50,392 bases of DNA from assembly GCA_964370115.1 (NCBI GenBank), contig CAYJIA010000011.1, positions 1-50,392 of the forward strand, in the 5' to 3' direction. The notes under the pieces were generated by a model. That model had not been told where the DNA came from. It worked only from the letters and a program-made list of their open reading frames with translations, and ran no database searches. The translations under genes were made by a program, and so were the position numbers. Below are positions 16,002 to 23,360 of this stretch, one piece after another. The DNA comes from SIG603 sp964370115 (lineage in GTDB: Bacteria; Bacillota; Clostridia; Oscillospirales; Acutalibacteraceae). Positions within the stretch are counted from its first letter, which is position 1; each line of letters begins with the position of its first letter.

Positions 16002-16487
16002 TTAATTTGATAATTTTAATGTAATACTGTCCCTACTAGGTATCAGCTGTCTCATCTTTACGCCTGCTGATTTCAACATTCTTTTTGATGCCTTAACTAA
16101 ATCTGTGTCGGCGTATTTGTCGGAGAGGTAGATTACTTCCTTTATGCCCGACTGGATTATTGCCTTTGCACATTCGTTACAGGGGAAAAGTGCTGTGTAA
16201 ACTTTTGTGCCCTCTAAATTTCTGCCGTGCGCGTTTAAAATCGCATTTAGCTCTGCATGGACGACATAAGGGTATTTTGTGTCTATATCCTTGCCGTCTC
16301 TGCCCCAAGGGAACTCGTCGTCGTCACAGCCTATAGGGAAACCGTTATAGCCCGTAGAAACGATTACGTTTTTACTGTCGACAATACACGAACCGACAGG
16401 TGTGCTTGGGTCCTTGCTCCTGTGAGACGCCAAGACAGCTATACCCATGAAATATTCGTCCCAAGAAATATAATCTTGTCTTTTCAT
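16002..16487 (-). CDS. comEB: dCMP deaminase (ComEB-like)
   Basis: Deaminates dCMP to dUMP, feeding thymidylate synthesis. The 161-aa product has the zinc cytidine-deaminase motif: HAE at 77-79 (zinc His and catalytic Glu) and PCNEC with zinc Cys at 103 and 106. The extra N-terminal insert with CDDDEFPWG is characteristic of dCMP deaminases. GGAG lies 9-12 nt before the ATG. It is the last gene of the minus-strand cluster and starts 15 nt after the ACT-protein stop. No metabolic link with the aryl-acid genes is evident, so the linkage may simply be positional. ComEB also sits in competence operons in Bacillus, but none of the other com genes are here. Confidence 0.92.
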   Translation of the reverse strand: MKRQDYISWDEYFMGIAVLASHRSKDPSTPVGSCIVDSKNVIVSTGYNGFPIGCDDDEFPWGRDGKDIDTKYPYVVHAELNAILNAHGRNLEGTKVYTALFPCNECAKAIIQSGIKEVIYLSDKYADTDLVKASKRMLKSAGVKMRQLIPSRDSITLKLSN

Positions 16488-16502
16488 ATCTTTATTTCTC
16501 CA

Positions 16503-16934
16503 TTACATATTGTAAAGGGCTTCTTCGGATAAAATCTCTACATTGTTTTTTAGCAGTACTTGGGCAGCTCTGTCGCCCTCTTCGGCACGGATTATAACAT
16601 AAGCCTTGCCTTTGTCACGGCTTACAAATGCATATACATACTCGACGCTCACCTTTTCGTCTGCTAGAACTCTGATAGCTCTTGCAAACTCGCCTGTGAT
16701 GTCTCCTATGCCAACTGCAATTACCTTTGATAAAGAAACAGTCATTCCAGCCTCTTTAAGAATTGCAGAAGCCTCTTCTGGTTTGTCGACTATTATTCTC
16801 AAAATTCCGAAATCGCTTGTGTCTGCAACAGAAATCGCCCTTATGTCAATTTTATTTTCCGCAAGGACCTCTGTAATATCTGCTAGTCTACCTGGTTTGT
16901 TTTCGATAAATACCGAAAGTTGTTTTATTTGCAT
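16503..16934 (-). CDS. Tandem ACT-domain protein
   Basis: A 143-aa protein made only of two ACT folds: about 1-70 (QLSVFIENKPGRLADITEVLAENKIDIRAIS) and about 72-143 (VIAVGIGDITGEFARAIRVLADEKVSVEYVY). The glycine-leading turn NKPGRL is a typical ligand-binding position. ACT domains bind amino acids and act as allosteric sensors. Free-standing double-ACT proteins of this type often sit beside phenylacetate-CoA ligase and IorAB genes, as here. A role in sensing an aromatic amino acid for this pathway is therefore plausible, but that is inference. It is cotranscribed with paaK upstream. Confidence 0.85.
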   Translation of the reverse strand: MQIKQLSVFIENKPGRLADITEVLAENKIDIRAISVADTSDFGILRIIVDKPEEASAILKEAGMTVSLSKVIAVGIGDITGEFARAIRVLADEKVSVEYVYAFVSRDKGKAYVIIRAEEGDRAAQVLLKNNVEILSEEALYNM

Positions 16935-17006
16935 AAAGTCACGCCTTTCTTTTTTTAGTGAAAAGTGAAGAGTTGTGGAGGAAAATGCTGAGTCTTCAAT
17001 TCTCGA

Positions 17007-18299
17007 TTATTTCCTATTATCAATAACACGTTTTGCTTTGCCTTCTGAGCGGGGGATGGTTTTGGGCTCTACTAGTCTAACTCTTGCCACGATATTAAGT
17101 GTAGATTGAAGTGCGCCTGATATCTTTTTCTCTATCTCTTCGATATTTTTTACCGTGTCAGAGAAAATCGTATCGTTTATCTCAATTTGAACTTCAAGCT
17201 TGTCTAAATTGTTAACTCTATCCACAACAAGTTGGTAGTTCGGGTCCATTCCAAGCTCTAGAAGAACAGATTCAATCTGTGATGGGAATATGTTTATACC
17301 TCTTATGATAAGCATATCATCGGTTCTTCCTCTTGGTTTATCCATTCTCACAAGGGTTCTGCCACATTCGCATTTTTCGTGATTTAACCTGCAAATGTCT
17401 CTTGTTCTGTATCTTATAAGCGGGAGTGCCTCTTTTCCTATACAGGTGAAAACTAGCTCGCCAAATTCACCCTCTGGCATAGTTTCTCCAGTATCGGGGT
17501 CGATTATTTCAGGATAGAAATAGTCTTCGCTTACGTGCATTCCAGCCTGTGCAGTGCACTCGCAAGACACACCAGGGCCTGTGATTTCTGAAAGTCCATA
17601 AATATCATAAGCTTTAATATCCAAAAGCTTTTCTATCTCTTTTCGCATTTCCTGTGTCCAAGGCTCGGCGCCGAATATTCCAGCCCTAAGCTTTAGGCTT
17701 TTTGGATCAATTCCTTTTTCTTTTAAAGTTTCACCTATGTACATGGCATAAGACGGGGTGCAGCAAAGTATGTCTGACTCGTAGTCCTCCATAATTTGTA
17801 TTTGTCTGTCTGTATTGCCAGAGGAAACGGGAATTGCAGTGGCGCCAAGTTTTTCTGCACCATAGTGAAGTCCGAGACCTCCTGTGAAAAGTCCGTAACC
17901 GTAAGCGACCTGAACAAAGTCCTTTTTGTGGCCACCAATGGCGACAATGTTTCGTGCAACACAGTCTGCCCAAACGTCAATATCGTTTTGAGTATAGGCT
18001 ACAACCGTTTGTTTTCCAGTAGTTCCAGAAGATGCATGAACCCTCACAATTTCGTCACGCCCTACGGCTAAAAGACCAAAAGGATAGGTGTCTCTAAGGT
18101 CATTTTTTTCTGTAAATGGAAGTTTTACTATGTCGTCTATGCTTTTGATATCATTTGGTGAAATTCCCATTTCATCAAATTTTTCCTTATAAAAAGGAAT
18201 TTTCTCATAGCAAGTTTTTACCATGTTGATAAGTTTTTCAGACTGAATTTTCTTTAGCTCCTCACGGCTAGCACACTCAATTTCTTGTTGGTAATACAA
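17007..18299 (-). CDS. paaK: Phenylacetate-CoA ligase, copy 1
   Basis: AMP-forming aryl-acid:CoA ligase (arylacetate + CoA + ATP to arylacetyl-CoA). The frame extends to a GTG at 18308, but that codon lies in the ribosome binding site. AAGGAG (18308-18313) fits the TTG at 18299, giving 430 aa starting YYQQEIECASREEL like other PaaK proteins. The AMP-binding loop SSGTTGKQTV (about 88-97) has Gln where Pro is usual. GRTDDMLIIRGINIFPSQIE marks the C-terminal domain hinge. Next to IorAB it may run backwards, making ATP from arylacetyl-CoA, or forwards to salvage aryl acids. A paralogue lies at 20770-22080. Confidence 0.93.
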   Translation of the reverse strand: MYYQQEIECASREELKKIQSEKLINMVKTCYEKIPFYKEKFDEMGISPNDIKSIDDIVKLPFTEKNDLRDTYPFGLLAVGRDEIVRVHASSGTTGKQTVVAYTQNDIDVWADCVARNIVAIGGHKKDFVQVAYGYGLFTGGLGLHYGAEKLGATAIPVSSGNTDRQIQIMEDYESDILCCTPSYAMYIGETLKEKGIDPKSLKLRAGIFGAEPWTQEMRKEIEKLLDIKAYDIYGLSEITGPGVSCECTAQAGMHVSEDYFYPEIIDPDTGETMPEGEFGELVFTCIGKEALPLIRYRTRDICRLNHEKCECGRTLVRMDKPRGRTDDMLIIRGINIFPSQIESVLLELGMDPNYQLVVDRVNNLDKLEVQIEINDTIFSDTVKNIEEIEKKISGALQSTLNIVARVRLVEPKTIPRSEGKAKRVIDNRK

Positions 18300-18345
18300 T
18301 ATAAACACTCCTTTTTTATTAATTGATAATGTAAAATGGAGAATT

Positions 18346-18403
18346 AAGGTTCACGCCTTGGGCGTGTTGTAATTTTCAATTCTCAATTCTCAATTCTCAA
18401 TTC
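18346..18403. repeat. Hairpin module plus CAATTCT tandem repeat
   Basis: GGTTCACGCC-TTG-GGCGTG (about 18348-18366), also at 26870-26888, is followed by 4-5 copies of a 7-nt unit TCAATTC (18374-18403). It fills the gap between iorB and paaK copy 1. The same unit recurs at 20738-20769 and, inverted, at 26060-26100. Confidence 0.85.
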
Positions 18404-18412
18404 AAATGTGCC

Positions 18413-18994
18413 TCACACATTGTTAAATCCTAATTCAAATGCTGTTTTATTCAATTCTATGAATTTAGCAGGGACTGTTTGCTCTAGGGATTTTGTCCAT
18501 GCATCTTTTGGAAGATGGAGTTTTGCCGCCATTGCGCCCATTAGCACTACGTTTACGGCTTTTTGTGAACCTGCTTTAATAGCAAGGTCAAGTGCGTCGA
18601 CAGTGTCTACATTGACGCCTTTTTCGCGGATTTTTTCTATTATGTCCTTAGGATATTCCATAGTGCCTGTGATAACGGGCATTGGGTCCATTTTTTGAGT
18701 GTTTGTTATAAGGTAGCCACCTTCTTTTAGATATGGCAAGTATCTCGCCGCTTCTAGTTGCTCAAAGGCAAGTATAATATCTGCCTGTGCCTCTTCGATT
18801 ATGGGAGAGGCAACTTTTGTGCCGTATCTTACATAAGTGATAACAGAACCGCCTCTTTGGCTCATTCCGTGCACTTCACTTACTTTTACATCGTAACCTT
18901 CGTTCATCATGGCAGAACCTAAAATTTTACTCGCAAGCAAAGTTCCTTGTCCTCCAACGCCTACTATAAGTACGCTTTTTACATCGTTTTGCAT
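18413..18994 (-). CDS. iorB: Indolepyruvate ferredoxin oxidoreductase, beta subunit
   Basis: Gamma-type catalytic subunit of the IorAB enzyme, which oxidises aryl 2-oxo acids with CoA to aryl-acyl-CoA and CO2, reducing ferredoxin. A TTG at 19012 precedes the start, but GGAGG just before the ATG at 18994 selects MQNDVKSVLIVGVGGQGTLL, giving 193 aa, typical for IorB. GVGGQG is the conserved nucleotide/CoA-associated loop, and SEVHGMSQRGGSV is a second signature. It begins 15 nt after the iorA stop, so the two subunits are translated together. Confidence 0.95.
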   Translation of the reverse strand: MQNDVKSVLIVGVGGQGTLLASKILGSAMMNEGYDVKVSEVHGMSQRGGSVITYVRYGTKVASPIIEEAQADIILAFEQLEAARYLPYLKEGGYLITNTQKMDPMPVITGTMEYPKDIIEKIREKGVNVDTVDALDLAIKAGSQKAVNVVLMGAMAAKLHLPKDAWTKSLEQTVPAKFIELNKTAFELGFNNV

Positions 18995-19008
18995 ATTGTT
19001 CTCCTCCC

Positions 19009-20724
19009 TCAATTAATTGCTTTTTTAGGGCATAGACCTTTACATACTTTACAGCCTACGCATTGAGCCTTGTCGATTACAGCCTTGCCGTCGTTCATGC
19101 TAATTGCAGGGCAACCAATGCCAAGGCATATTTTACAGCCTATGCAGTCGCTGTTTACTTCTAGTGGTTCTTCGTGTTTTACATATTTTAGTAGTGCGCA
19201 AGGTCTACGGCTGATGATTACAGATGGCTCGTCTGCCGCTAGTTCTTCTTTAATGACTTTCATAGTCTCTTTTAAATCATATGGGTCTATGACTTTTACC
19301 CTGTTTATGCCTATTGCGGTACAAAGTTTTTCTAGGTCTACAGATGCAGAAGGCTCGCCTTTTATGTTAAAGCCTGTTGTTGGGTTTTGTTGGTGACCTG
19401 TCATGCCTGTAATGGAGTTGTCCAAAATCATAGTGACAGAGTTACTTCTATTGTAGGCTATGTCGATAAGGCTGTTAACGCCTGTGTGCATAAAGGTAGA
19501 GTCTCCTATTACAGCAACGGATTTGTTATCGTTTCCTGTAGCCTTGTTATAGCCGTGAAGTGAAGATATAGATGCACCCATGCAGATACATAAATCCATA
19601 GCGCCAAGTGGGGCAGAAGCACCTAGTGTGTAACAGCCAATGTCGCCACTTACATATACATTTTCTTTTTTAAGTGCATAGAAAACACCTCTATGTGGAC
19701 AACCACAGCACATAACAGGAGGTCTTACTGGTATAGTCTCGTCAAAGCTTAAGCCTTTTACTTCTTCGCCTTTTAATAGCTTTGCCATTATTTTTTGGTT
19801 GAACTCACCGCATTTAGGGAATAAATCTTTTCCTATTACGTTTATTCCGATTTTTTTGCAGAAAGTTTCGATAATGTCGTCAAGCTCTTCAATTACGTAA
19901 ATTTTGTCAAGTCCCTTGCAAAAATCTGAAATTAATTCTTCTGATAAAGGGTTAATCATGCCAAGTTTTAGGTAATTACATTCATCACCCATTACTTCTT
20001 TTACATATTGATACACAGAGCCAGCTGTAATTACGCCGACTTTTGAGCCGTTGTCTTCTATAACATTAATGTCACTATTTTTTGACCATTCTTTTAGGTC
20101 TAAAGTTCTTTTTTCTACCATTTCGTGTTTTGGTCTTGCAAACGCAGGTAGCATAACATTTTTTGCCGCATTTTTTACATAAGGTTTGTTTTCAAGCTCT
20201 ACTCTGTCGCCTAAAGTAACTATACTTCTAGAGTGAGAAATTCTTGTTGTAAGTCTTAGTATTACAGGCGTATCAAATTTTTCTGAAATCTCAAAAGCAA
20301 GCTTTGTAAAGTCCTTACATTCCTGAGAATCCGCAGGCTCTAGCATTGGAAGCTTTGCAGCTATTGCGTAGTTCCTTGTGTCTTGCTCATTTTGAGAAGA
20401 GTGCATACTTGGGTCGTCGGCAACGGCTATAACCATGCCTCCGTTTACACCTATGTAGCTCATTGTAAAAATCGGATCTGCCGCCACGTTAAAACCAACG
20501 TGTTTCATTGCGCAAAAAGACCTAGCGCCTCCGATACAGGCACCTGCTGCAACCTCGGCTGCCACTTTCTCGTTTGGTGCCCATTCGCTGTACATTTCAT
20601 CATATTTTGCCGCTGCCTCGGTTATTTCTGTGCTAGGTGTTCCGGGGTAACTTGATATCACCTTAACACCTGCTTCAAAAAGTCCTCTTGCGACGGCTTC
20701 GTTTCCTAACATTAACTCTTTCAA
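19009..20724 (-). CDS. iorA: Indolepyruvate ferredoxin oxidoreductase, alpha subunit
   Basis: Thiamine-pyrophosphate subunit with ferredoxin domain. CCTCCT at 20733-20738 (AGGAGG on the coding strand), 8 nt away, fits the TTG at 20724, giving 571 aa starting KELMLGNEAVARG. Order: pyrimidine-binding domain (SSYPGTPSTEI, about residues 25-35), central domain with CCGCPHRGVF (about 340), TPP diphosphate-binding domain with IGDSTFMHTGVNSL (about 405-420), and a C-terminal two-cluster ferredoxin domain with CIGCKICLGIGCP and CVGCKVCKGLCP. The third gap of the first cluster motif is longer than usual, as in other IorA proteins. Electrons should pass to free ferredoxin, which the hydrogenase at 37205-42587 can use. 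Confidence 0.96.
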   Translation of the reverse strand: MKELMLGNEAVARGLFEAGVKVISSYPGTPSTEITEAAAKYDEMYSEWAPNEKVAAEVAAGACIGGARSFCAMKHVGFNVAADPIFTMSYIGVNGGMVIAVADDPSMHSSQNEQDTRNYAIAAKLPMLEPADSQECKDFTKLAFEISEKFDTPVILRLTTRISHSRSIVTLGDRVELENKPYVKNAAKNVMLPAFARPKHEMVEKRTLDLKEWSKNSDINVIEDNGSKVGVITAGSVYQYVKEVMGDECNYLKLGMINPLSEELISDFCKGLDKIYVIEELDDIIETFCKKIGINVIGKDLFPKCGEFNQKIMAKLLKGEEVKGLSFDETIPVRPPVMCCGCPHRGVFYALKKENVYVSGDIGCYTLGASAPLGAMDLCICMGASISSLHGYNKATGNDNKSVAVIGDSTFMHTGVNSLIDIAYNRSNSVTMILDNSITGMTGHQQNPTTGFNIKGEPSASVDLEKLCTAIGINRVKVIDPYDLKETMKVIKEELAADEPSVIISRRPCALLKYVKHEEPLEVNSDCIGCKICLGIGCPAISMNDGKAVIDKAQCVGCKVCKGLCPKKAIN

Positions 20725-20737
20725 GATAATTTCCTCC

Positions 20738-20769
20738 TCAATTCTCAATTTTCAATTCTAAATTCTCAA
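20738..20769. repeat. CAATTCT tandem repeat
   Basis: Four to five degenerate copies of the 7-nt unit found at 18374-18403 and, inverted, at 26060-26100, here exactly filling the gap between iorA and paaK copy 2. The two flanking gaps of the iorBA pair thus carry the same repeat. Confidence 0.8.
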
Positions 20770-22080
20770 TTATTCTCTATTGTCTATTACTCTTTTTGCC
20801 TTGCCCTGAAAACGCTCTAGGTTTTTAGGTTCTACAAGGCTTACTTTTGTTTCAAGTCCCAACACGCTTCTTAGTCTGTCGTGGATTTGTTTTGTCAACC
20901 CTTCAAGCTCTCTGAAGTTTTCTAAAAGCGAAGAATCTATAAGTTCAACTTTTACCTCAAGCCTGTCTAGATAATTTTTGCGTGTTACAACAAGTTGATA
21001 GTGTGGGCTGATTTGCTTAAACTCTGAAAGCACTGTTGCCACTTGTGATGGGAATACATTGACGCCTTTAATGATAAGCATGTCGTCTGTTCTTCCTGTG
21101 ATTTTATTCATCCTAACGCCAGTTCTGCCACATTTACATGGTTCGTAGTTTAGGCTTGCTATGTCTTTTGTTCTGTATCTTAAAACAGGAGCACCCTCGC
21201 GTAAAAGCGTTGTAACAACAAGCTCTCCTGTGTCGCCTTTGTCTTTTACTTTGCCTGTGTCTGTGTCTATGATTTCGGGCAAGAAAGCGTCCTCGTTAAA
21301 GTGGAGTCCGTCTCTGTAAATACATTCGCCCGACACACCAGGGCCTGAAAGCTCTGTCATACCGTAGTTGTCGCTTACGAATATTCCAAGACCTTTTTCA
21401 ATTTCGTTTCGCATTTCGCTGCTGCAACTTTCGCTTCCTAAAATACCAAGCCTTAGCTTATGGTATTCTGAAAGTGGAATGTCGCCCTCTTTTACAGCCT
21501 CTGCAAGATAAATTGCATAACTTGGAGTGGCAACAAGTCCTGTGACACCAAAGTCACGAAACATCATAAGTTGTTTTTCTGTGTTTCCCGACGAGGCAGG
21601 AATTACCGTGGCTCCAACTTTTTCAAGTCCATAGTGAAGTCCTAAGGCACCTGTAAAAAGTCCATAGCCAAAGGAAATTTGAATTATATCCTCAGCTGTG
21701 ACGCCACCTGCAACGCAAATTCTTGCAACCTGTGTCGCCCACATGTCAAGGTCGTTTTTTGTGTAAAGTCCAACAGTAGGCTTGCCCGTTGTGCCAGAGG
21801 ATGCGTGAATACGCACTATGTCTTTCATTGGTCTTGCCATCATATTAAACGGATAGTTATCCCTTATGTCATCTTTTGTGGTAAATGGGATATACTGAAT
21901 ATCGGACAGGGTTTTGATTTTATCGCCCGAGGTGATACCTGCTTTTGTCAGTTTGTCGTTGTAAAACTTAATGTTATTAATGCAGTAATCGACCATTTTT
22001 TTAAGTCTTTCGAGCTGTAATTTTTCAAGCTCTTTTCTTGGCATTGTTTCTATATCTTTTTGAAAAAATAAGTTTTCCAT
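20770..22080 (-). CDS. paaK: Phenylacetate-CoA ligase, copy 2
   Basis: Second AMP-forming aryl-acid:CoA ligase, clearly paralogous to the product at 17007-18299. The frame opens upstream, but the ATG at 22080 gives the typical MENLFFQKDIETMPRKEL start and 436 aa. The ribosome binding site is weak (GGTG). The AMP-binding loop SSGTTGKPTV has the canonical Pro. GRTDDMLIIKGVNVFPSQVA marks the C-terminal hinge. It is the first gene of the aryl-acid operon, with a promoter at 22126-22154. Two ligases flanking one IorAB suggest different substrates (for example phenylacetate and indoleacetate) or opposite directions; the sequence does not tell which. Confidence 0.92.
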   Translation of the reverse strand: MENLFFQKDIETMPRKELEKLQLERLKKMVDYCINNIKFYNDKLTKAGITSGDKIKTLSDIQYIPFTTKDDIRDNYPFNMMARPMKDIVRIHASSGTTGKPTVGLYTKNDLDMWATQVARICVAGGVTAEDIIQISFGYGLFTGALGLHYGLEKVGATVIPASSGNTEKQLMMFRDFGVTGLVATPSYAIYLAEAVKEGDIPLSEYHKLRLGILGSESCSSEMRNEIEKGLGIFVSDNYGMTELSGPGVSGECIYRDGLHFNEDAFLPEIIDTDTGKVKDKGDTGELVVTTLLREGAPVLRYRTKDIASLNYEPCKCGRTGVRMNKITGRTDDMLIIKGVNVFPSQVATVLSEFKQISPHYQLVVTRKNYLDRLEVKVELIDSSLLENFRELEGLTKQIHDRLRSVLGLETKVSLVEPKNLERFQGKAKRVIDNRE

Positions 22081-22125
22081 TTTTAGCACCAACTTTCAAC
22101 TTTTCACTTTAAAGTGATAAATTTC

Positions 22126-22154
22126 ATTGTACACTATTTATGTCAGTTTTGCAA
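22126..22154 (-). promoter_or_regulatory. Promoter of the paaK-iorAB-paaK operon
   Basis: On the minus strand: TTGCAA (22149-22154), 17-bp spacer, TACAAT (22126-22131). Both boxes match 5 of 6. Confidence 0.7.
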
Positions 22155-22197
22155 GTGGAATTGTGAAAGCAGTGCGATGTATAGAAAAACTTTTAAT

Positions 22198-22258
22198 AAA
22201 AAATCCGAAGGATTTTCACAACAATTATTAATTATTAATTATTAACTATTAATTAATG
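22198..22258. repeat. Hairpin module plus ATTATTA tandem repeat
   Basis: The GTGAAAATCC...ATTTTT module in inverse orientation (22198-22221) is followed by tandem ATTATTA-type units (22223-22258). The tandem repeat runs into the 3' end of the kinase gene and supplies its last codons and stop. Confidence 0.8.
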
Positions 22259-23099
22259 ACATAAGCTGTGGTAAAGTTTTTTCAAAGCATACGCCAAAAA
22301 GTGGGTTTTCATCTCTTTTTAGCTCTATGGTTTTTGCAATTGTGTCGCTGACATATTTTGTCGCTATATCTTGTGCCTCATCTATGCCGTAGCCGTTTAA
22401 TACAGCACCTAAAAGTGCACTCGCAAATAAATCACCAGTGCCTGGATAACCGCCTTTATGCCTTTTAAATAAGCTGTAGTGAACCTTGCCAGTTTTTTTG
22501 CAAAGACATGCAGAGCCTAGCTTGTCATTATCAAAGTTAACGCCCGTGATTACCACGTATTTTGGTCCAAATTCAGACAGCTTTTGTAGCATGTTTTCGA
22601 TATATTCTTTGCGGTGATTATTTTCGATATATTTTTCGCCTGTAAGGTAAGATGCCTCGGTTAAATTTGGAACTATTATGTCTGCTTCTTTGCAAAGTTC
22701 TTTCATGCCCTCGACCATTTTTTCGTCATACATCTTATAAAGTTTTCCGTCGTCTGCCATTACTGGGTCTACCATAATCAGGGTGTCGTCGTTTTTTATG
22801 GTTTTAAATATTTCTTTTACTATGGAAATTTGCGAGATACTGCCCAAAAATCCTGTGTAAATAGAGTTGAAATTTGCCCCTACTTCTTTCCAGTGCTTTG
22901 CCATTGGAAGCATTTCTTCTGTAAAATCATTATAGGTAAAACCGTTAAAGCCACCGTGGGTAGAAAGCATAGCCGTGGGTATTACAGAAGTCTCGACTCC
23001 CATGGCACTTAAAACAGGCAGGCAAACGGTGAGGGCGCATTTGCCAAAACCAGATATATCGTGAACTGCGGCGCAAGTTAGTATTTCATTTTTAAGCAT
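22242..23099 (-). CDS. Pyridoxine/pyridoxamine kinase-like protein
   Basis: Ribokinase-family (PfkB-like) kinase, 285 aa, most similar in layout to PdxY/PdxK kinases that phosphorylate vitamin B6. Visible features are the N-terminal HDISGFGKCALT (substrate pocket; clostridial PdxY-like proteins start this way), TAMLSTHGGF, IMVDPVMADDGKLY (magnesium/ATP site region), PNLTEASYLTG, and the anion-hole motif GGYPGTGDLFASALLG with the catalytic Asp at about residue 222. AGGAGA precedes the ATG. It is divergent from the small ORF and metG. Its last codons lie in a tandem repeat, so the C-terminus may differ from that of relatives. Other ribokinase-family substrates cannot be excluded. Confidence 0.88.
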   Translation of the reverse strand: MLKNEILTCAAVHDISGFGKCALTVCLPVLSAMGVETSVIPTAMLSTHGGFNGFTYNDFTEEMLPMAKHWKEVGANFNSIYTGFLGSISQISIVKEIFKTIKNDDTLIMVDPVMADDGKLYKMYDEKMVEGMKELCKEADIIVPNLTEASYLTGEKYIENNHRKEYIENMLQKLSEFGPKYVVITGVNFDNDKLGSACLCKKTGKVHYSLFKRHKGGYPGTGDLFASALLGAVLNGYGIDEAQDIATKYVSDTIAKTIELKRDENPLFGVCFEKTLPQLMSLINS

Positions 23100-23168
23100 A
23101 TTAAAAAATCTCCTTTAAAAGTATACCTTAAATTTTATTACAGCTTTAAGAGAATGTCAAATAAATCA

Positions 23169-23197
23169 TTTACAATAACTTATTTACGTGGTAAAAT
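23169..23197 (+). promoter_or_regulatory. Promoter of the small ORF-metG-tatD operon
   Basis: TTTACA (23169-23174), 17-bp spacer, TAAAAT (23192-23197), upstream of the 34-aa ORF. No T-box leader (specifier loop, GGGTGGNACCGCG-like element) is visible before metG. Confidence 0.6.
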
Positions 23198-23230
23198 AAG
23201 GTTTATTAATATCTTTAAGGTGGTGTCGGT

Positions 23231-23335
23231 ATGAACGATAAAAAGAGGAAACTGGTTATACGTGTTGGGGCAATAATCCTTGCAGGGCTTATGCTTTTAT
23301 CCGTATTTTCCGCTATTTTACCAGCTATACTTTAA
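23231..23335 (+). CDS. 34-aa single-span membrane peptide
   Basis: A short ORF preceded by a good ribosome binding site (AAGGTGGTG about 8 nt upstream) and a promoter. The product begins with a strongly basic head, MNDKKRKLVIR, continues as one hydrophobic helix (about residues 12-32, VGAIILAGLMLLSVFSAILP) and ends AIL. It stops 25 nt before the metG start and is probably cotranscribed. I do not recognise a named family. Tiny membrane proteins of this form are common next to housekeeping genes in Clostridia, but the function is unknown. Confidence 0.65.
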   Translation: MNDKKRKLVIRVGAIILAGLMLLSVFSAILPAIL

Positions 23336-23360
23336 AAAAATTGAGAGGACGTAAACTTTG

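Noticed and set aside
23198..23360. T-box or SAM riboswitch before metG
   Set aside because: The leader is short and occupied by the 34-aa ORF; no T-box or SAM-box landmarks are visible.
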